DNA of 36,781 nt. It comes from Clostridia bacterium (GTDB lineage: Bacteria; Bacillota; Clostridia; Oscillospirales; Acutalibacteraceae). The position numbers were made by a program, and so were the translations under genes. The DNA is taken from the NCBI GenBank assembly GCA_017435865.1, contig JAFSEF010000119.1:1-36781 (forward strand), given 5' to 3'. Positions 15,864 through 25,244 of this stretch are shown in pieces. The notes under the pieces were generated by a model, which saw nothing but the letters and a program-made list of their open reading frames with translations, searched no databases and was not told where the DNA came from. How positions within the stretch are numbered: position 1 is the first letter of the stretch; each line of letters starts with the position of its first letter.

Positions 15864-16778
15864 ATGAAAAAAATGAAAATCGTCAAAGGTGTTTTCGGCG
15901 GTCTGGGTGCTGCCGTACTGGTTGGTGCCGTTGTGTTTACGGGGGTATTCCTGGCACCGTATGCAGGCTACAAAAAGAATCAGTCTCCTATTCTGACCCA
16001 AACACCTGCCGACACGGAAGAACTGCGTGTAATGAGTGCAAATGTACGCTGCGTGACACCTTTTGACCTGCTTGAAAAAAGCTGGTTTCACCGTGCAGAC
16101 CTGCTTATGCAAAGCATCGAAAAACAGGCTCCCACCGTTATCGGCTTTCAGGAAGTGAGCAAAACGCATTACAAATACCTGTGCACACGTCTGCCGATGT
16201 ATGATTCCGAGATCACTTACCGTGACAATTCCGCCCTCGCGGAAGGCTGTCCGATCTTTTACCGCACAGACCTCTATACCCTCATCGACAAGGGTACCTT
16301 CTGGCTGAGCGAAACACCCGATGAAATGAGCAAATCCTGGGGTGCTGCATTCAACCGTGTGTGCGGTTATGTGATTCTTGAAACCAAGTCCGACAACATC
16401 CGTTTTGTGGTCTTCAACACCCACCTTGATCATGTCAGCGAAGAAGCCCGCATCAACGGCATCGGTGTTGTGATGGACAAAATCGAACAATTCGGCGGCA
16501 TTCCTGCCATCCTCATGGGCGACATGAACGCAAACGAAGGCACACCGACTTACCTGCGTGCAACCGAAGCGTTTGCGGATGCTCGTCATGCAACCGACAA
16601 CACTTCCGACCGCGAAACATTCCAGAACTGGGGACAGAAAGCAAAGATCATCGACTACTGTTTTGTATCTGCCGAGGATTTCACTGTCAACAGTTTTGCC
16701 GTAGTGACGGACACTTACGACGGTGCACACCCGAGTGACCACAATCCGCTGTCCGTCAGCCTGACTCTCAAAAAATAA
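15864..16778 (+). CDS. Membrane-anchored endonuclease/exonuclease/phosphatase family protein
   Basis: A 304-residue protein with an N-terminal membrane helix (about 8-35) and an extracytoplasmic EEP-fold hydrolase domain. Catalytic residues of the fold are all in place: N60 (SANVRC), E97 (GFQEVS), H187 (NTHLDH), D220 and N222 (GDMNAN), and H293 (SDHNPL). EEP enzymes cleave phosphodiesters or phosphomonoesters in DNA, sphingomyelin or inositol phosphates; the surface location argues against a DNA repair role. AAGGG lies nine bases before ATG 15864. The antiporter gene follows after 11 bases, in the same operon. Confidence 0.88.
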   Translation: MKKMKIVKGVFGGLGAAVLVGAVVFTGVFLAPYAGYKKNQSPILTQTPADTEELRVMSANVRCVTPFDLLEKSWFHRADLLMQSIEKQAPTVIGFQEVSKTHYKYLCTRLPMYDSEITYRDNSALAEGCPIFYRTDLYTLIDKGTFWLSETPDEMSKSWGAAFNRVCGYVILETKSDNIRFVVFNTHLDHVSEEARINGIGVVMDKIEQFGGIPAILMGDMNANEGTPTYLRATEAFADARHATDNTSDRETFQNWGQKAKIIDYCFVSAEDFTVNSFAVVTDTYDGAHPSDHNPLSVSLTLKK

Positions 16779-16789
16779 GGATTCTTGCT

Positions 16790-18097
16790 ATGACGGAAAT
16801 TCTTGTTCTTGCCGCATTTGCTGCGGCACTTTTTGTGTGCGTAGCACTGGATGTGTCGGTGCTCATTGCCCTTTGCATCGGCTTTTTCCTGTTTTTCGGC
16901 TACGGCCTTTATAAAAAGTACAGCCCGAAAGAGGTGTTTTCATTTGCCCTCACGGGGATGAAAACCGTTAAAAATATTCTGATCACTTTTCTGCTCATCG
17001 GTGTGATCACCGCTTTGTGGAGAGCCTGCGGTACCATTCCCTACATTGTGTATTATGCGACCGCCTTGTGCTCACCGCAGGTGATGGTGCTGCTCACTTT
17101 TTTGCTGTGCAGCCTCATTTCGTTCCTGACGGGCACTTCCTTCGGAACAGCCGCAACCATGGGTGTCATCTGTGTGACCATGGCCAACAGCATGGGCATT
17201 CCTATTCTGTTTTCGGGCGGTGCGGTGCTTTCGGGTGCTCTGTTCGGTGACCGTTGCTCCCCGATGTCCACAAGTGCACTGCTCGTAAGCACACTGACAA
17301 AAACCAACCTGTTTCACAACATAAAAAATATGTTCCGTACCTGCATTGTGCCGCTGATACTGACCATCGGCATCTACGGAGCAATCGGCTTTTTCATTCA
17401 GCCGCAGGGAAACGGGACCAATGTGCGTGAAATATTTGCCGCACATTTCAACCTGCATCCTGCCATGCTGCTGCCTGCCGCGGTCATTGTGGTGCTGTCG
17501 ATTTGCAAGGTCAATGTAAAAATTGCCATGTCGGTGAGCATTGTTGTCAGTACGGCAGTTGCCCTGACAGTACAAAAAATACCGTTTACCGATTTGCTGC
17601 AGACAGCATTGCTCGGATTTGCAACAGAAGATGCAGAACTCAGCCGTCTGCTGTCGGGCGGCGGTATGAAATCCATGATCAATGTAATTCTCATCGTCTG
17701 CATTTCCGCCTCGTTTTCGGGGATGTTCGACGGCACGCACCTGTTGGATGCCTTACAGACAAAAATCACAAAACTGGCAGACAAATCTTCCCCCTATATT
17801 GCGGTATTGCTGACGAGTATTCTCACTTCCGTCATCGCCTGCAACCAGACACTTGCCATCATGCTGACCCATCAGCTGAGCATCAAAGCCGAAACCGATT
17901 CCGAAAAAATGGCATTGCACCTTGAAGACACGGCGGTGGTGGTGTCTCCGCTTGTACCGTGGTCCATTGCAGGTGCCGTACCTCTTGCCTGCGTGGGTGC
18001 ACCGAATCTGTGCATGCTCACGGCAGTATATCTGTACTTGTTGCCCCTGTGGCGGCTGCTTGGAGAATGCAGACAAAAAATGAAAGATAATAAATAA
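16790..18097 (+). CDS. NhaC family Na+/H+ antiporter-like transporter
   Basis: A 435-residue polytopic membrane protein with about eleven hydrophobic segments. Family signatures are LWRACGTIPYIVYYATAL, FLTGTSFGTAATMGV and GALFGDRCSPMSTSALLVS, which match the NhaC motifs around the ion-binding site. Such transporters exchange sodium for protons, or malate/lactate in related MleN proteins. AAGGA overlaps the upstream stop region and lies eight bases before ATG 16790, so it is coupled to the EEP gene. Substrate is uncertain: the malate operon lies just upstream in the opposite direction, so a malate/lactate exchange role is possible (inference). Confidence 0.88.
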   Translation: MTEILVLAAFAAALFVCVALDVSVLIALCIGFFLFFGYGLYKKYSPKEVFSFALTGMKTVKNILITFLLIGVITALWRACGTIPYIVYYATALCSPQVMVLLTFLLCSLISFLTGTSFGTAATMGVICVTMANSMGIPILFSGGAVLSGALFGDRCSPMSTSALLVSTLTKTNLFHNIKNMFRTCIVPLILTIGIYGAIGFFIQPQGNGTNVREIFAAHFNLHPAMLLPAAVIVVLSICKVNVKIAMSVSIVVSTAVALTVQKIPFTDLLQTALLGFATEDAELSRLLSGGGMKSMINVILIVCISASFSGMFDGTHLLDALQTKITKLADKSSPYIAVLLTSILTSVIACNQTLAIMLTHQLSIKAETDSEKMALHLEDTAVVVSPLVPWSIAGAVPLACVGAPNLCMLTAVYLYLLPLWRLLGECRQKMKDNK

Positions 18098-18180
18098 ATT
18101 GCAAATTATTATTATCTCCTAATGATTTTCGTGCGGTGCTGAAAAGATTAAATATTTCTTTATAATTCAAAATAAAAATA

Positions 18181-18210
18181 TTGACAATGTGTCTGAAATT
18201 CCTGTATAAT
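18181..18210 (+). promoter_or_regulatory. Lipase gene promoter
   Basis: TTGACA (18181-18186), 18 bases, TATAAT (18205-18210); both hexamers are perfect consensus. Confidence 0.88.
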
Positions 18211-18246
18211 TATAAATAGTAATTTACAGAACAGGAGACTGCGCAT

Positions 18247-19542
18247 ATGAAACGCTTTATCAGCATTGTTCTTACCCTTGCCATTCTTTGCTGCACACTG
18301 CTTGTTCCCGTGGCGGCAGCCGGCAACAACACCGTCGAATTCGGCGGCAAAACTTATGACGTAAGCAACGAACATCCCTGGGTTTTTGTCCACGGTATGG
18401 GCGGTTGGGGTCCCTACAGCGGTTCTTCACACGAAACCATGCCTTACTGGGGCGGTTGGGGTGATTCCGAAGGCGATATCATCAAGATGTTCAACGATGC
18501 AGGTGTTGAAGCTTATGCCGCGACAGTCGGCCCGTTCAACAGTGCATGGGACAGAGCCTGCGAACTGTATGCACAGCTGACAGGTACTGTAGTTGACTAC
18601 GGTGCAGCACACTCTGCAGAACACAACCATGACCGCTACGGTTACGATTATTCCGACCGTGTACTCATGGGTGAAGCATGGAACCCCGAAAACCCCATCA
18701 ACCTTGTCGGTCACAGCTTCGGCGGTCCGGCTGTCCGTCTTTTTGCTTCCCTGATTGCTTACGGCAACGAAGCAGAAATGCAGGCAACGGGTGAAGACAC
18801 TTCCCCGCTGTTCAAAGGCGGTTACGAAAAAGCCATCAACGCTGTTATTACCTTCGCAGGTGTACACAACGGCTCCCCCATTGCAAACATGGTTTATGAC
18901 TGCAAACCCATTATGTTCATCATTGCTGTCTTTGCAAACCTGATGGGTGTCATCTTCGGCAGAAATGCAGTGATGTGGGATCTGCAGCTCGGTCACTTCG
19001 GTCTGACCGCACGTGAAGACCAGCAGAAAGCAAAGTTCAATTTTGCAGCCATCAGAAACTTTGCCGCAACCAAAGACAACTGCGGTTATGACATGACACT
19101 GCGCGGTGCAATTGAACTCAACGAACAGATCAAGCTTTCTCCCTACACCTATTACTATTCCTACACCACCATCGCAACCGAAGAAACCTGCATGGATACA
19201 CAGGTACCCATCCTGTCCACATTCATGATGTTCTTCCCGACGGCAACGCTGCTGGGTATGACCAAAGGCATGACCCTGGACGGTGTGTATCTGGACGAAA
19301 ACTGGGCACTCAATGACGGTATCGTTCCCTATGCCAGTGCCATTTATCCCGCCTGCGATGCAGACACAGCCCTGTCATATTCCGCCGAAAAAGAAGCCGG
19401 CAATCAGATTGAACCCGGCAGATGGTACTACATGGATCCGATGCTCGGCTTTGACCACTTCGACTTCTGCGGCACCATTGATTATCCGACAAGCTTTGAA
19501 GATTTCTATTACACACTGATCGGCACTGTGAACGGTCGCTGA
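18247..19542 (+). CDS. Secreted lipase of the staphylococcal/thermoalkaliphilic Bacillus type
   Basis: A 431-residue exported alpha/beta hydrolase. Residues 1-25 are a signal peptide ending in AAA. PWVFVHGMGGWGPYSG (44-59) is the oxyanion loop, VGPFNSAWDRACELYAQLTG (94-113) and VDYGAAHSAEHNHDRYG (116-132) are hallmarks of family I.5/I.6 lipases, where the Asp/His cluster binds zinc. The catalytic triad is S157 in GHSFGG, D357 in NDGIVPYAS and H404 in GFDHFDF. It hydrolyses acyl esters of glycerides. AGGAG lies nine bases before ATG 18247. Monocistronic with a consensus promoter and a terminator, so probably well expressed. Confidence 0.92.
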   Translation: MKRFISIVLTLAILCCTLLVPVAAAGNNTVEFGGKTYDVSNEHPWVFVHGMGGWGPYSGSSHETMPYWGGWGDSEGDIIKMFNDAGVEAYAATVGPFNSAWDRACELYAQLTGTVVDYGAAHSAEHNHDRYGYDYSDRVLMGEAWNPENPINLVGHSFGGPAVRLFASLIAYGNEAEMQATGEDTSPLFKGGYEKAINAVITFAGVHNGSPIANMVYDCKPIMFIIAVFANLMGVIFGRNAVMWDLQLGHFGLTAREDQQKAKFNFAAIRNFAATKDNCGYDMTLRGAIELNEQIKLSPYTYYYSYTTIATEETCMDTQVPILSTFMMFFPTATLLGMTKGMTLDGVYLDENWALNDGIVPYASAIYPACDADTALSYSAEKEAGNQIEPGRWYYMDPMLGFDHFDFCGTIDYPTSFEDFYYTLIGTVNGR

Positions 19543-19560
19543 TCGATCATAGCGAAAAAA

Positions 19561-19595
19561 AACGGACACGGAGAGTTTTTCTCGGTGTCCGTTTT
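19561..19595 (+). terminator. Terminator after the lipase gene
   Basis: AACGGACAC (19561-19569) pairs with GTGTCCGTT (19585-19593); an inner GAG/CTC extends the stem. The T-rich tail is short, so some readthrough to the next gene is possible. Confidence 0.8.
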
Positions 19596-19649
19596 GAAAA
19601 TATGCAGACGGAGCAAACAGACTCTCGCTGCCTGAGGAGAGAAAAAAGA

Positions 19650-22600
19650 ATGAAAAACAGGAAAGAAACTGTTTACACCATCGCAACCGCTCACCTTGAC
19701 ACTTCATGGCTGTGGCTTCTGGAGCAGACCATCGACGATTATCTGCCCGATACCGTAAAGCGAAATCTGGCTTTTATGAAAAAGTATCCTGCCTACAAGT
19801 TCAATTTTGAGGGCAGCTACCGCTATGAACTCATCAAGGAATACCACCCTGCTTTGTATGAAAAAATGAAAGAAGCCATCCGCACGGGACAATGGAATGT
19901 CTGCGGCTCGTGCTACGAAAACGGGGACGTCAACATTCCGTCACCCGAAGCACTCATCCGCAACATCCTGTACGGCAACTCCTTTTTTGAAAAAGAGTTC
20001 GGTGTGAAATCAAATGACATCTTTCTGCCCGATTGTTTCGGCTTCGGCAAAGCACTGCCGTCCGTTGCGGCACACTGCGGACTCAACGGGTTTTCCACAG
20101 GCAAACTGTTCTGGGGCAGCAGCGTTCCGATTCCCTTTGACACCGGCAGGTGGGTCGGTGCAGACGGCAAAGGTATTTTTGCAGCCCTGATGCCGTTTTC
20201 CTACACAACCGCATTCAAGGATGTACGCCAAAACAAACGCATCCTTGAAAAAATGGCAGATAACAAAAAGAAAAATATGCCCGGGTTCACCCTTGCTTAT
20301 CACGGCAACGGTGACAGAGGCGGTGCACCGTACAAAGGCTCTGTAAAAAGTGTCATCAAGGCACAGAATGAGAACGCAACGCACGATACGCAGATCCTGT
20401 CTGCCTCAACAAATGAATTTTTCGATATGCTCGATGCTTTACCCGAAGCCGAAAAACAGAAGCTTCCCGTTTATGACGGCGAATTTCTGCTGACAGCTCA
20501 CGGTGCAGGCAGCTACACCTCCCGTACGGTCACAAAACGCTGGAACAAACGCTGCGAATTGCTCGCCGATGCTGCCGAACGGTTTTGTGCAGCAGCTTTT
20601 GTCAACGCACTTGCAGCATATCCGCAGTACAAACTGGATACAGCATGGAAGCAGGTCATTGCCCACCACTTCCACGATGACATCACAGGCACTTCCTTTG
20701 AGGAATGTTACAAGAGGAATCACAATGACTATGTGCAGGCACTCAACACATTCTCGGTTGAACTGACCGCAGCCTGCCATGCACTTGTCAATGCCATGGA
20801 CACGTCTTTTGTAAAGGGGACGGCAGTCGCAGTCGCCAACCCTCTGCAGGGGGCAACAGACAGACTCTGCACCGCAAAAGTGCACCTGACAGATGCAGAT
20901 GCGTACCACACCGTGTATGACAAAGACGGCAACATCTTACCCTCCCAGACAAAAAGACTGTCCGATACCGAATGCGAAGTCATCTTTACCGCTGCAGTGC
21001 CGTCCTGCGGAATTGCTGTTTTTGATGTTCAACCTGCACAAACGGCGTACACAACAGACACACAACTGCACATCACACAAAACAGCATCGAAAACAAATA
21101 TCTGCGTGTACAGCTCAATGACAACGGAGAAATTGAGAGCATCTGTGACAAAGTCCTCGGCAAAGAACTGTTCAGCGGTCCCATTCAACACACATTGCTG
21201 CCCGATGTACACAGCTTTGATTGGCCTGCATGGGAAATCAGATACGAAGACATCTGTGCAAAACCTTTTACACAGGTACAAAAGAAATCCGTCACGATCG
21301 AAGAATGCGGACCTGCTCTGTGCACACTGAAAATTGTCAGCAAAGCAGGCAATTCCGTTTTCACACAGCTTGTTTCTCTGGGCAGCGAAAGCCGTTTTGT
21401 ATCCGTTTACAACGAAACCGACTGGCGTGAAGAAGCAGCTCTGCTGAAAGCCACATTCTCCCTCACCGCCAAAAATGAAAAAGCGGACTACGATACAGGC
21501 ATCGGCTGTGTCAGCCGCGGTACAAATACAAAAACTCTGTACGAAGTTCCTGCACAGAAATGGGCAGGCATCCGTGATACGGACAACGAATTCGGAGTCA
21601 GTGTGTTCAGTGATGCAAGAACAGGTTGGGACAAACCCGATGCAAACACCCTGCGACTGACCTGCGTGCACACTCCCCTTGCGAACTATCGCTGGGAATG
21701 CTCGCAGCACATCATGGACATGGGGCTCAACCGCTATTCGTATGCCGTTATGGGACACAACGGAAATGACAACGCTGTCAGTGCATATGCAGATGCTTTC
21801 TGTATGCCCGTATACAGCTTTGTGACCGATGCCCACAAAGGCACATTGGAACCTGCATACAGCTTTTTCAGACTCAACAACGAAAATGTCCGTGTACTTG
21901 CCCTCAAAAAAGCACTCGATTCCGACAACATCATCCTGCGTGTAGCCGAGTGCACCGGAAAACCGATTGCAAATGTGCAGGCAAGCTTTGCTGCACCTGT
22001 CCGCAAAGCTGCAGAAGTGCGTGGTGACGAAGTGCTTTTGCAGGAAATGAACGCCGAAAACGGCAATCTATGTTTTGACCTGCAGAAAAATGAAATCAGA
22101 AGCTTTGCCCTGGCATTTGACAAAAAAGAAATCATCTGCAAGGATGCACCGATTGCACTTCCCTGCAATGCGGTCGGCATCACCGATGACAACAACCGTG
22201 CTCTCTCCACATTGCCGCAATCCGTCAGCATTCCGCGTGAACTTCTGCCCGAAAAGCTGCTGTCAGGCGGTGTCACATACCATTTTGAAACCACAAACAA
22301 AAACTGCCTGCGTTGCGACGGCTCCGTCCTGCACATCGGCAGCGGATATGACAGTGTCTGCCTGCTGCTGACCTCACTTGACGGCGACAAACAGGTCACT
22401 TTCACAGTCGGCGACCAAAAACACACCGTCCTCATTCCCGATGCGCACGAAGCACTCGGTCACTGGGATTTGTTGCAGCAGGGACTGACGGGTTACATCA
22501 AGCCTGTTCCGCAAGCATTCACCCTGTCGCACACGCACCACAAAGACGGCAACCTGACCGCAAAACAGTTTTATCTTTTTGCGGCAGAAATACCGCTTGC

Positions 22601-22949
22601 AGGGCAAGAAGAAATCAGATTGCCCGATGACAAGCAAATTGTTCTTTTTGCAGCCACGGCAATACGCAGCAGCACCGTGTTCTTAAAAGGCTGCGACCAC
22701 TCCGACACCCTCACAAAACGCACCTTTGACTACACATTTTCCGACTATGCAACAAAACATATGCTGCCTAACAAAGCGGAACGATTCCTGAATCGCATTG
22801 TGGACCACACCCGTACTTTCAACATCAAGGCAGGCGAGTTCTGCAACAAATATGCCGTCAATGAAATTTACTTCATCCTGCGGCACACCAAAGACAAGCT
22901 CTTTTACAACAAAGCGGTGCAACACATCACCGACCAACGCAAACAATGA
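19650..22949 (+). CDS. Family GH38 alpha-mannosidase
   Basis: A 1099-residue retaining alpha-mannosidase, probably cytoplasmic since no signal peptide is seen. The zinc ligands H15 and D17 lie in TAHLDTSWLWL; GSCYENGDVNIPSPEALIRN (86-105) is the second conserved block; the nucleophile is probably D128 in FLPDCFGFGKALP; and HHFHDDITGTSFEE (339-352) carries the third metal ligand. The remaining 700 residues form the usual GH38 middle and C-terminal beta domains. The family releases mannose from alpha-mannosides such as N-glycans and yeast mannan. ATG 19650 has AGGAGA nine bases upstream; the earlier ATG at 19602 lies just past the lipase terminator and is rejected. Located in a stretch with several glycan enzymes. 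Confidence 0.93.
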   Translation: MKNRKETVYTIATAHLDTSWLWLLEQTIDDYLPDTVKRNLAFMKKYPAYKFNFEGSYRYELIKEYHPALYEKMKEAIRTGQWNVCGSCYENGDVNIPSPEALIRNILYGNSFFEKEFGVKSNDIFLPDCFGFGKALPSVAAHCGLNGFSTGKLFWGSSVPIPFDTGRWVGADGKGIFAALMPFSYTTAFKDVRQNKRILEKMADNKKKNMPGFTLAYHGNGDRGGAPYKGSVKSVIKAQNENATHDTQILSASTNEFFDMLDALPEAEKQKLPVYDGEFLLTAHGAGSYTSRTVTKRWNKRCELLADAAERFCAAAFVNALAAYPQYKLDTAWKQVIAHHFHDDITGTSFEECYKRNHNDYVQALNTFSVELTAACHALVNAMDTSFVKGTAVAVANPLQGATDRLCTAKVHLTDADAYHTVYDKDGNILPSQTKRLSDTECEVIFTAAVPSCGIAVFDVQPAQTAYTTDTQLHITQNSIENKYLRVQLNDNGEIESICDKVLGKELFSGPIQHTLLPDVHSFDWPAWEIRYEDICAKPFTQVQKKSVTIEECGPALCTLKIVSKAGNSVFTQLVSLGSESRFVSVYNETDWREEAALLKATFSLTAKNEKADYDTGIGCVSRGTNTKTLYEVPAQKWAGIRDTDNEFGVSVFSDARTGWDKPDANTLRLTCVHTPLANYRWECSQHIMDMGLNRYSYAVMGHNGNDNAVSAYADAFCMPVYSFVTDAHKGTLEPAYSFFRLNNENVRVLALKKALDSDNIILRVAECTGKPIANVQASFAAPVRKAAEVRGDEVLLQEMNAENGNLCFDLQKNEIRSFALAFDKKEIICKDAPIALPCNAVGITDDNNRALSTLPQSVSIPRELLPEKLLSGGVTYHFETTNKNCLRCDGSVLHIGSGYDSVCLLLTSLDGDKQVTFTVGDQKHTVLIPDAHEALGHWDLLQQGLTGYIKPVPQAFTLSHTHHKDGNLTAKQFYLFAAEIPLAGQEEIRLPDDKQIVLFAATAIRSSTVFLKGCDHSDTLTKRTFDYTFSDYATKHMLPNKAERFLNRIVDHTRTFNIKAGEFCNKYAVNEIYFILRHTKDKLFYNKAVQHITDQRKQ

Positions 22950-22990
22950 CCGCCTGCAACAAACGAAATAACAGAAATCACAAGTGCAAA

Positions 22991-23028
22991 AGCCGGCCAC
23001 GGACAATCCCGTGACCGGCTCTTCTTTT
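22991..23028 (+). terminator. Terminator after the mannosidase gene
   Basis: AGCCGG (22991-22996) pairs with CCGGCT (23015-23020) and CACGG with CCGTG inside, with one mismatch, followed by a broken T-run. It lies between convergent genes. Confidence 0.78.
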
Positions 23029-23071
23029 GTTTTGTCTTTTGTTATGCTTTCGTAAATGCACGACAGTTTAC

Positions 23072-23904
23072 TTATTTCAATATCTCCAGACCGACCGCAG
23101 CACGCAGAATCAGTCGGGCATCGGCAGCTTCGAGTTGACCGTTTTTGTCGGCATCGGCAGCCTTGGTTTGTGCTTCGGTGAGTGTTTCCAACTTGACCGC
23201 AGCACGCAGTGCAAGACGTGCATCGGCAGCTTCGAGCTTGCCGTTGTTGTCGACATCACCGAGGATAAATCCGAAGATTGCAAAATGAATGGTCACCTGA
23301 TCGGAAAAAGTGTCTTCCTGCATGGCAATTTTGTTCCACATTTCTTCGCTGCCGTCATAGTAAACATCTTTCAGTGCTTGACAACCGGCAAAAGCTGCAT
23401 TGCTGATGCTTGTCACACTGTCGGGAATGGTGACGGTTGTCAGTGCGGCACAGTTGAAAAAGACATTGTCAACAATATTTTTCACCCCTTCGGGAATGAC
23501 AACGACGGAAAGATTTTCACAATATGCAAAAGCTGCTGTTCCGAGGTTGCTCACACTTTCGGGAATTGCAACAGATGTCAACGATTTGCAACCGCAGAAG
23601 GCATCGTCCCCAATACTGATTACACTATCGGCAACGGAGACATCCGTCAACGCAGAGCAATCATAAAAAGCACCGTCAGCAATGTTTGTCACACCGTTTT
23701 CCATGACAACCTTTTTGATCGTATTGTCCCATTTATTCCCGTCTGCCGGACGATAATCTTTCATAGGTCCGGTTCCAGAAATGGTCAGCACACCGTCACT
23801 GTCCTGTGTCCAGGTCAGGTTCTCGCCGCAGGTACCTGCTTTTACGATTGCAGCAGCATCACTGCAACAAGCAGTACAGACAAAGCTTTTTTGAACGATA
23901 TCAT
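23072..23904 (-). pseudogene. Secreted BspA-type LRR protein with type I dockerin, frameshifted after the signal peptide
   Basis: ATG 23904 follows AGGAGG by six bases and begins a convincing signal peptide, ISFKKALSVLLVAVML, but that frame stops at TAA 23845-23843. The mature protein continues in another frame (AIVKAGTCGENLTWTQDSDG), which is open to 23072 but has no start codon before an internal ATG at 23791. One base lost or gained near 23848-23860 would join them. The body is BspA-like LRR_5 repeats (VTNIADGAFYDCSALTDVSV and relatives). The last 63 residues are a type I dockerin with two calcium-binding repeats, LGDVDNNGKLEAADARLALR and ADADKNGQLEAADARLILR. It would bind a cohesin on a scaffold or the cell surface. 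True decay and an assembly error both remain possible. Confidence 0.8.
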
Positions 23905-24021
23905 AAACATCCTCCTCAATTAAACAGCAAAATCATACTATTACTTTACTATTATAAGATAAATAAATCAATACATTTTCCATTTATTTCTCGTTTTAAA
24001 TATTACCATGTGCAGAATGCG

Positions 24022-24052
24022 GAAAAAAAAGCTGCACCGCAAAGGGTGCAGC
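24022..24052 (-). terminator. Terminator of the exported metallophosphoesterase gene
   Basis: GCTGCACC (24031-24038) pairs with GGTGCAGC (24045-24052); eight A residues at 24023-24030 give the U-run on the minus strand. Confidence 0.92.
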
Positions 24053-24100
24053 AAGATTGCTTTTTTACATTATATTTACATGTCGTTTGCTTTGTCAGGA

Positions 24101-25102
24101 TTATTCCGTAACGAGGTCGATGGTGTAAACTGCATTGGTGAACCATTTGTTGGTGATGAAGTTACGGGGTCTGACAACGACCTGATCTTCATATACTTCC
24201 ATCTGCATACCTGTGGCGGACCAAGGGTAACCGAAGGAATTAACAATACCGTAGGTGGGCAGAGAGATGTAAGTAACACCGTTTTCCTGTTCGACATTTG
24301 CAAAACCGGTGACTTCGGCTGCGGCTTCACTCTTGATGCCGCCGTGGATGTGACCGGAGATGTAGAACACGTTTTCGTATTTTTCCATCACAGTCTTGAC
24401 GTCGTTTTTGTCAAGTTCAATACCGCTGTCGGGATACACGATTTCCTGTCCGTTCATACCGTCCACAGGCCAATGGCAGACAACAAACGCAGGCGAACCG
24501 TCGGCGGTGGCACGGGCAAGCTCGCTGTCAAGGAAAGCAAGCTGCGTTTCGGAAATGTCCATACCGTCCCAGTGACCGCCGTCGATGACTTCGTCACCGA
24601 GAACGATGAAGGTATAGCCGTTGAGCTCATAGCTGTAATAATTATCGTTGGCTTCGATGCCGAGATATTCATTGTTGTAACGGATAAAGTTTGCCTTGGC
24701 TTCTTCACGGGTGATATCGGTCACATCACGGTCACCGACATGGCCGATGTCGTGGTTGCCTGCCGCGGAGATGACAGGTACAGTGCTGTGCTTGGAAAGA
24801 ATCTCATAATATTTTGCAAGGGACGGCTCGTCTGCATAGTTTGTCAGGTCGCCTGCGATGATAACACCGTCGATTTCTGCCTTTGCACCGTTGAGGTTGC
24901 GAAGACCTGCGACCATGAATGCCTGACGGAAGAGTTCTTTTTCTTCAATATGTGTGTCGGACAGCATTTCGACCGTCAGCAGACAATCGTCACGGACATT
25001 GTCGATAACAGGCAGTTCAAAGCCTGCATAGGGCAGAACTGTCAGGAAAATAGCAAGCAAAAAGGATGTGAAATTGGCCATAATGGATTTAAAAACCGAC
25101 AT
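24101..25102 (-). CDS. Exported calcineurin-like metallophosphoesterase
   Basis: A 333-residue protein with an N-terminal signal or anchor helix (about 8-30) and a calcineurin-like phosphoesterase domain. The two-metal motifs are present: D49 and H51 (LSDTHIEE), D85 (IAGDLTNY), N116-H117-D118 (AAGNHDIGH), a later CHWP histidine and GHIHGG. The enzyme acts outside the membrane on phosphomonoesters or diesters; its substrate cannot be read. GAGGGAA lies six bases before ATG 25102. It is expressed alone: its own promoter lies at 25155-25183 and a strong terminator at 24022. Confidence 0.9.
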   Translation of the reverse strand: MSVFKSIMANFTSFLLAIFLTVLPYAGFELPVIDNVRDDCLLTVEMLSDTHIEEKELFRQAFMVAGLRNLNGAKAEIDGVIIAGDLTNYADEPSLAKYYEILSKHSTVPVISAAGNHDIGHVGDRDVTDITREEAKANFIRYNNEYLGIEANDNYYSYELNGYTFIVLGDEVIDGGHWDGMDISETQLAFLDSELARATADGSPAFVVCHWPVDGMNGQEIVYPDSGIELDKNDVKTVMEKYENVFYISGHIHGGIKSEAAAEVTGFANVEQENGVTYISLPTYGIVNSFGYPWSATGMQMEVYEDQVVVRPRNFITNKWFTNAVYTIDLVTE

Positions 25103-25119
25103 TTGTATTCCCTCGCTTC

Positions 25120-25159
25120 AAAATCAAAACTTCTTTGTTTACAAAGATAATTTGATTTT
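25120..25159. repeat. 40-base dyad over the metallophosphoesterase transcription start
   Basis: AAAATCAAA (25120-25128) pairs with TTTGATTTT (25151-25159), and CTTTG (25133-25137) with CAAAG (25142-25146), with symmetric 4-base internal loops. It overlaps the -10 hexamer, so it may be an operator or a 5' stem-loop of the transcript. Confidence 0.6.
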
Positions 25160-25183
25160 AGCATATTTCTTTGACAGTTACAA
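25155..25183 (-). promoter_or_regulatory. Metallophosphoesterase gene promoter
   Basis: On the minus strand TTGTAA (25183-25178), 17 bases, TAAAAT (25160-25155) with an extended TG one base before the -10. Confidence 0.72.
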
Positions 25184-25194
25184 GCCAATTTGAA

Positions 25195-25237
25195 AAATTT
25201 TCCCTCTTACAATTGAGAAATTTTCCCTCTTACAATT
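25195..25237. repeat. Two 20-base direct repeats upstream of the metallophosphoesterase promoter
   Basis: AAATTTTCCCTCTTACAATT occurs at 25195-25214 and again, identical, at 25218-25237 (period 23). The copies lie 12 bases upstream of the -35, a position suited to an activator, and just past the end of the CDF gene. Confidence 0.8.
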
Positions 25238-25244
25238 CCACATT

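Noticed and set aside
19602-19649. Earlier ATG for the alpha-mannosidase
   Set aside because: It lies directly behind the lipase terminator without a binding site; AGGAGA precedes ATG 19650, where the family sequence starts.
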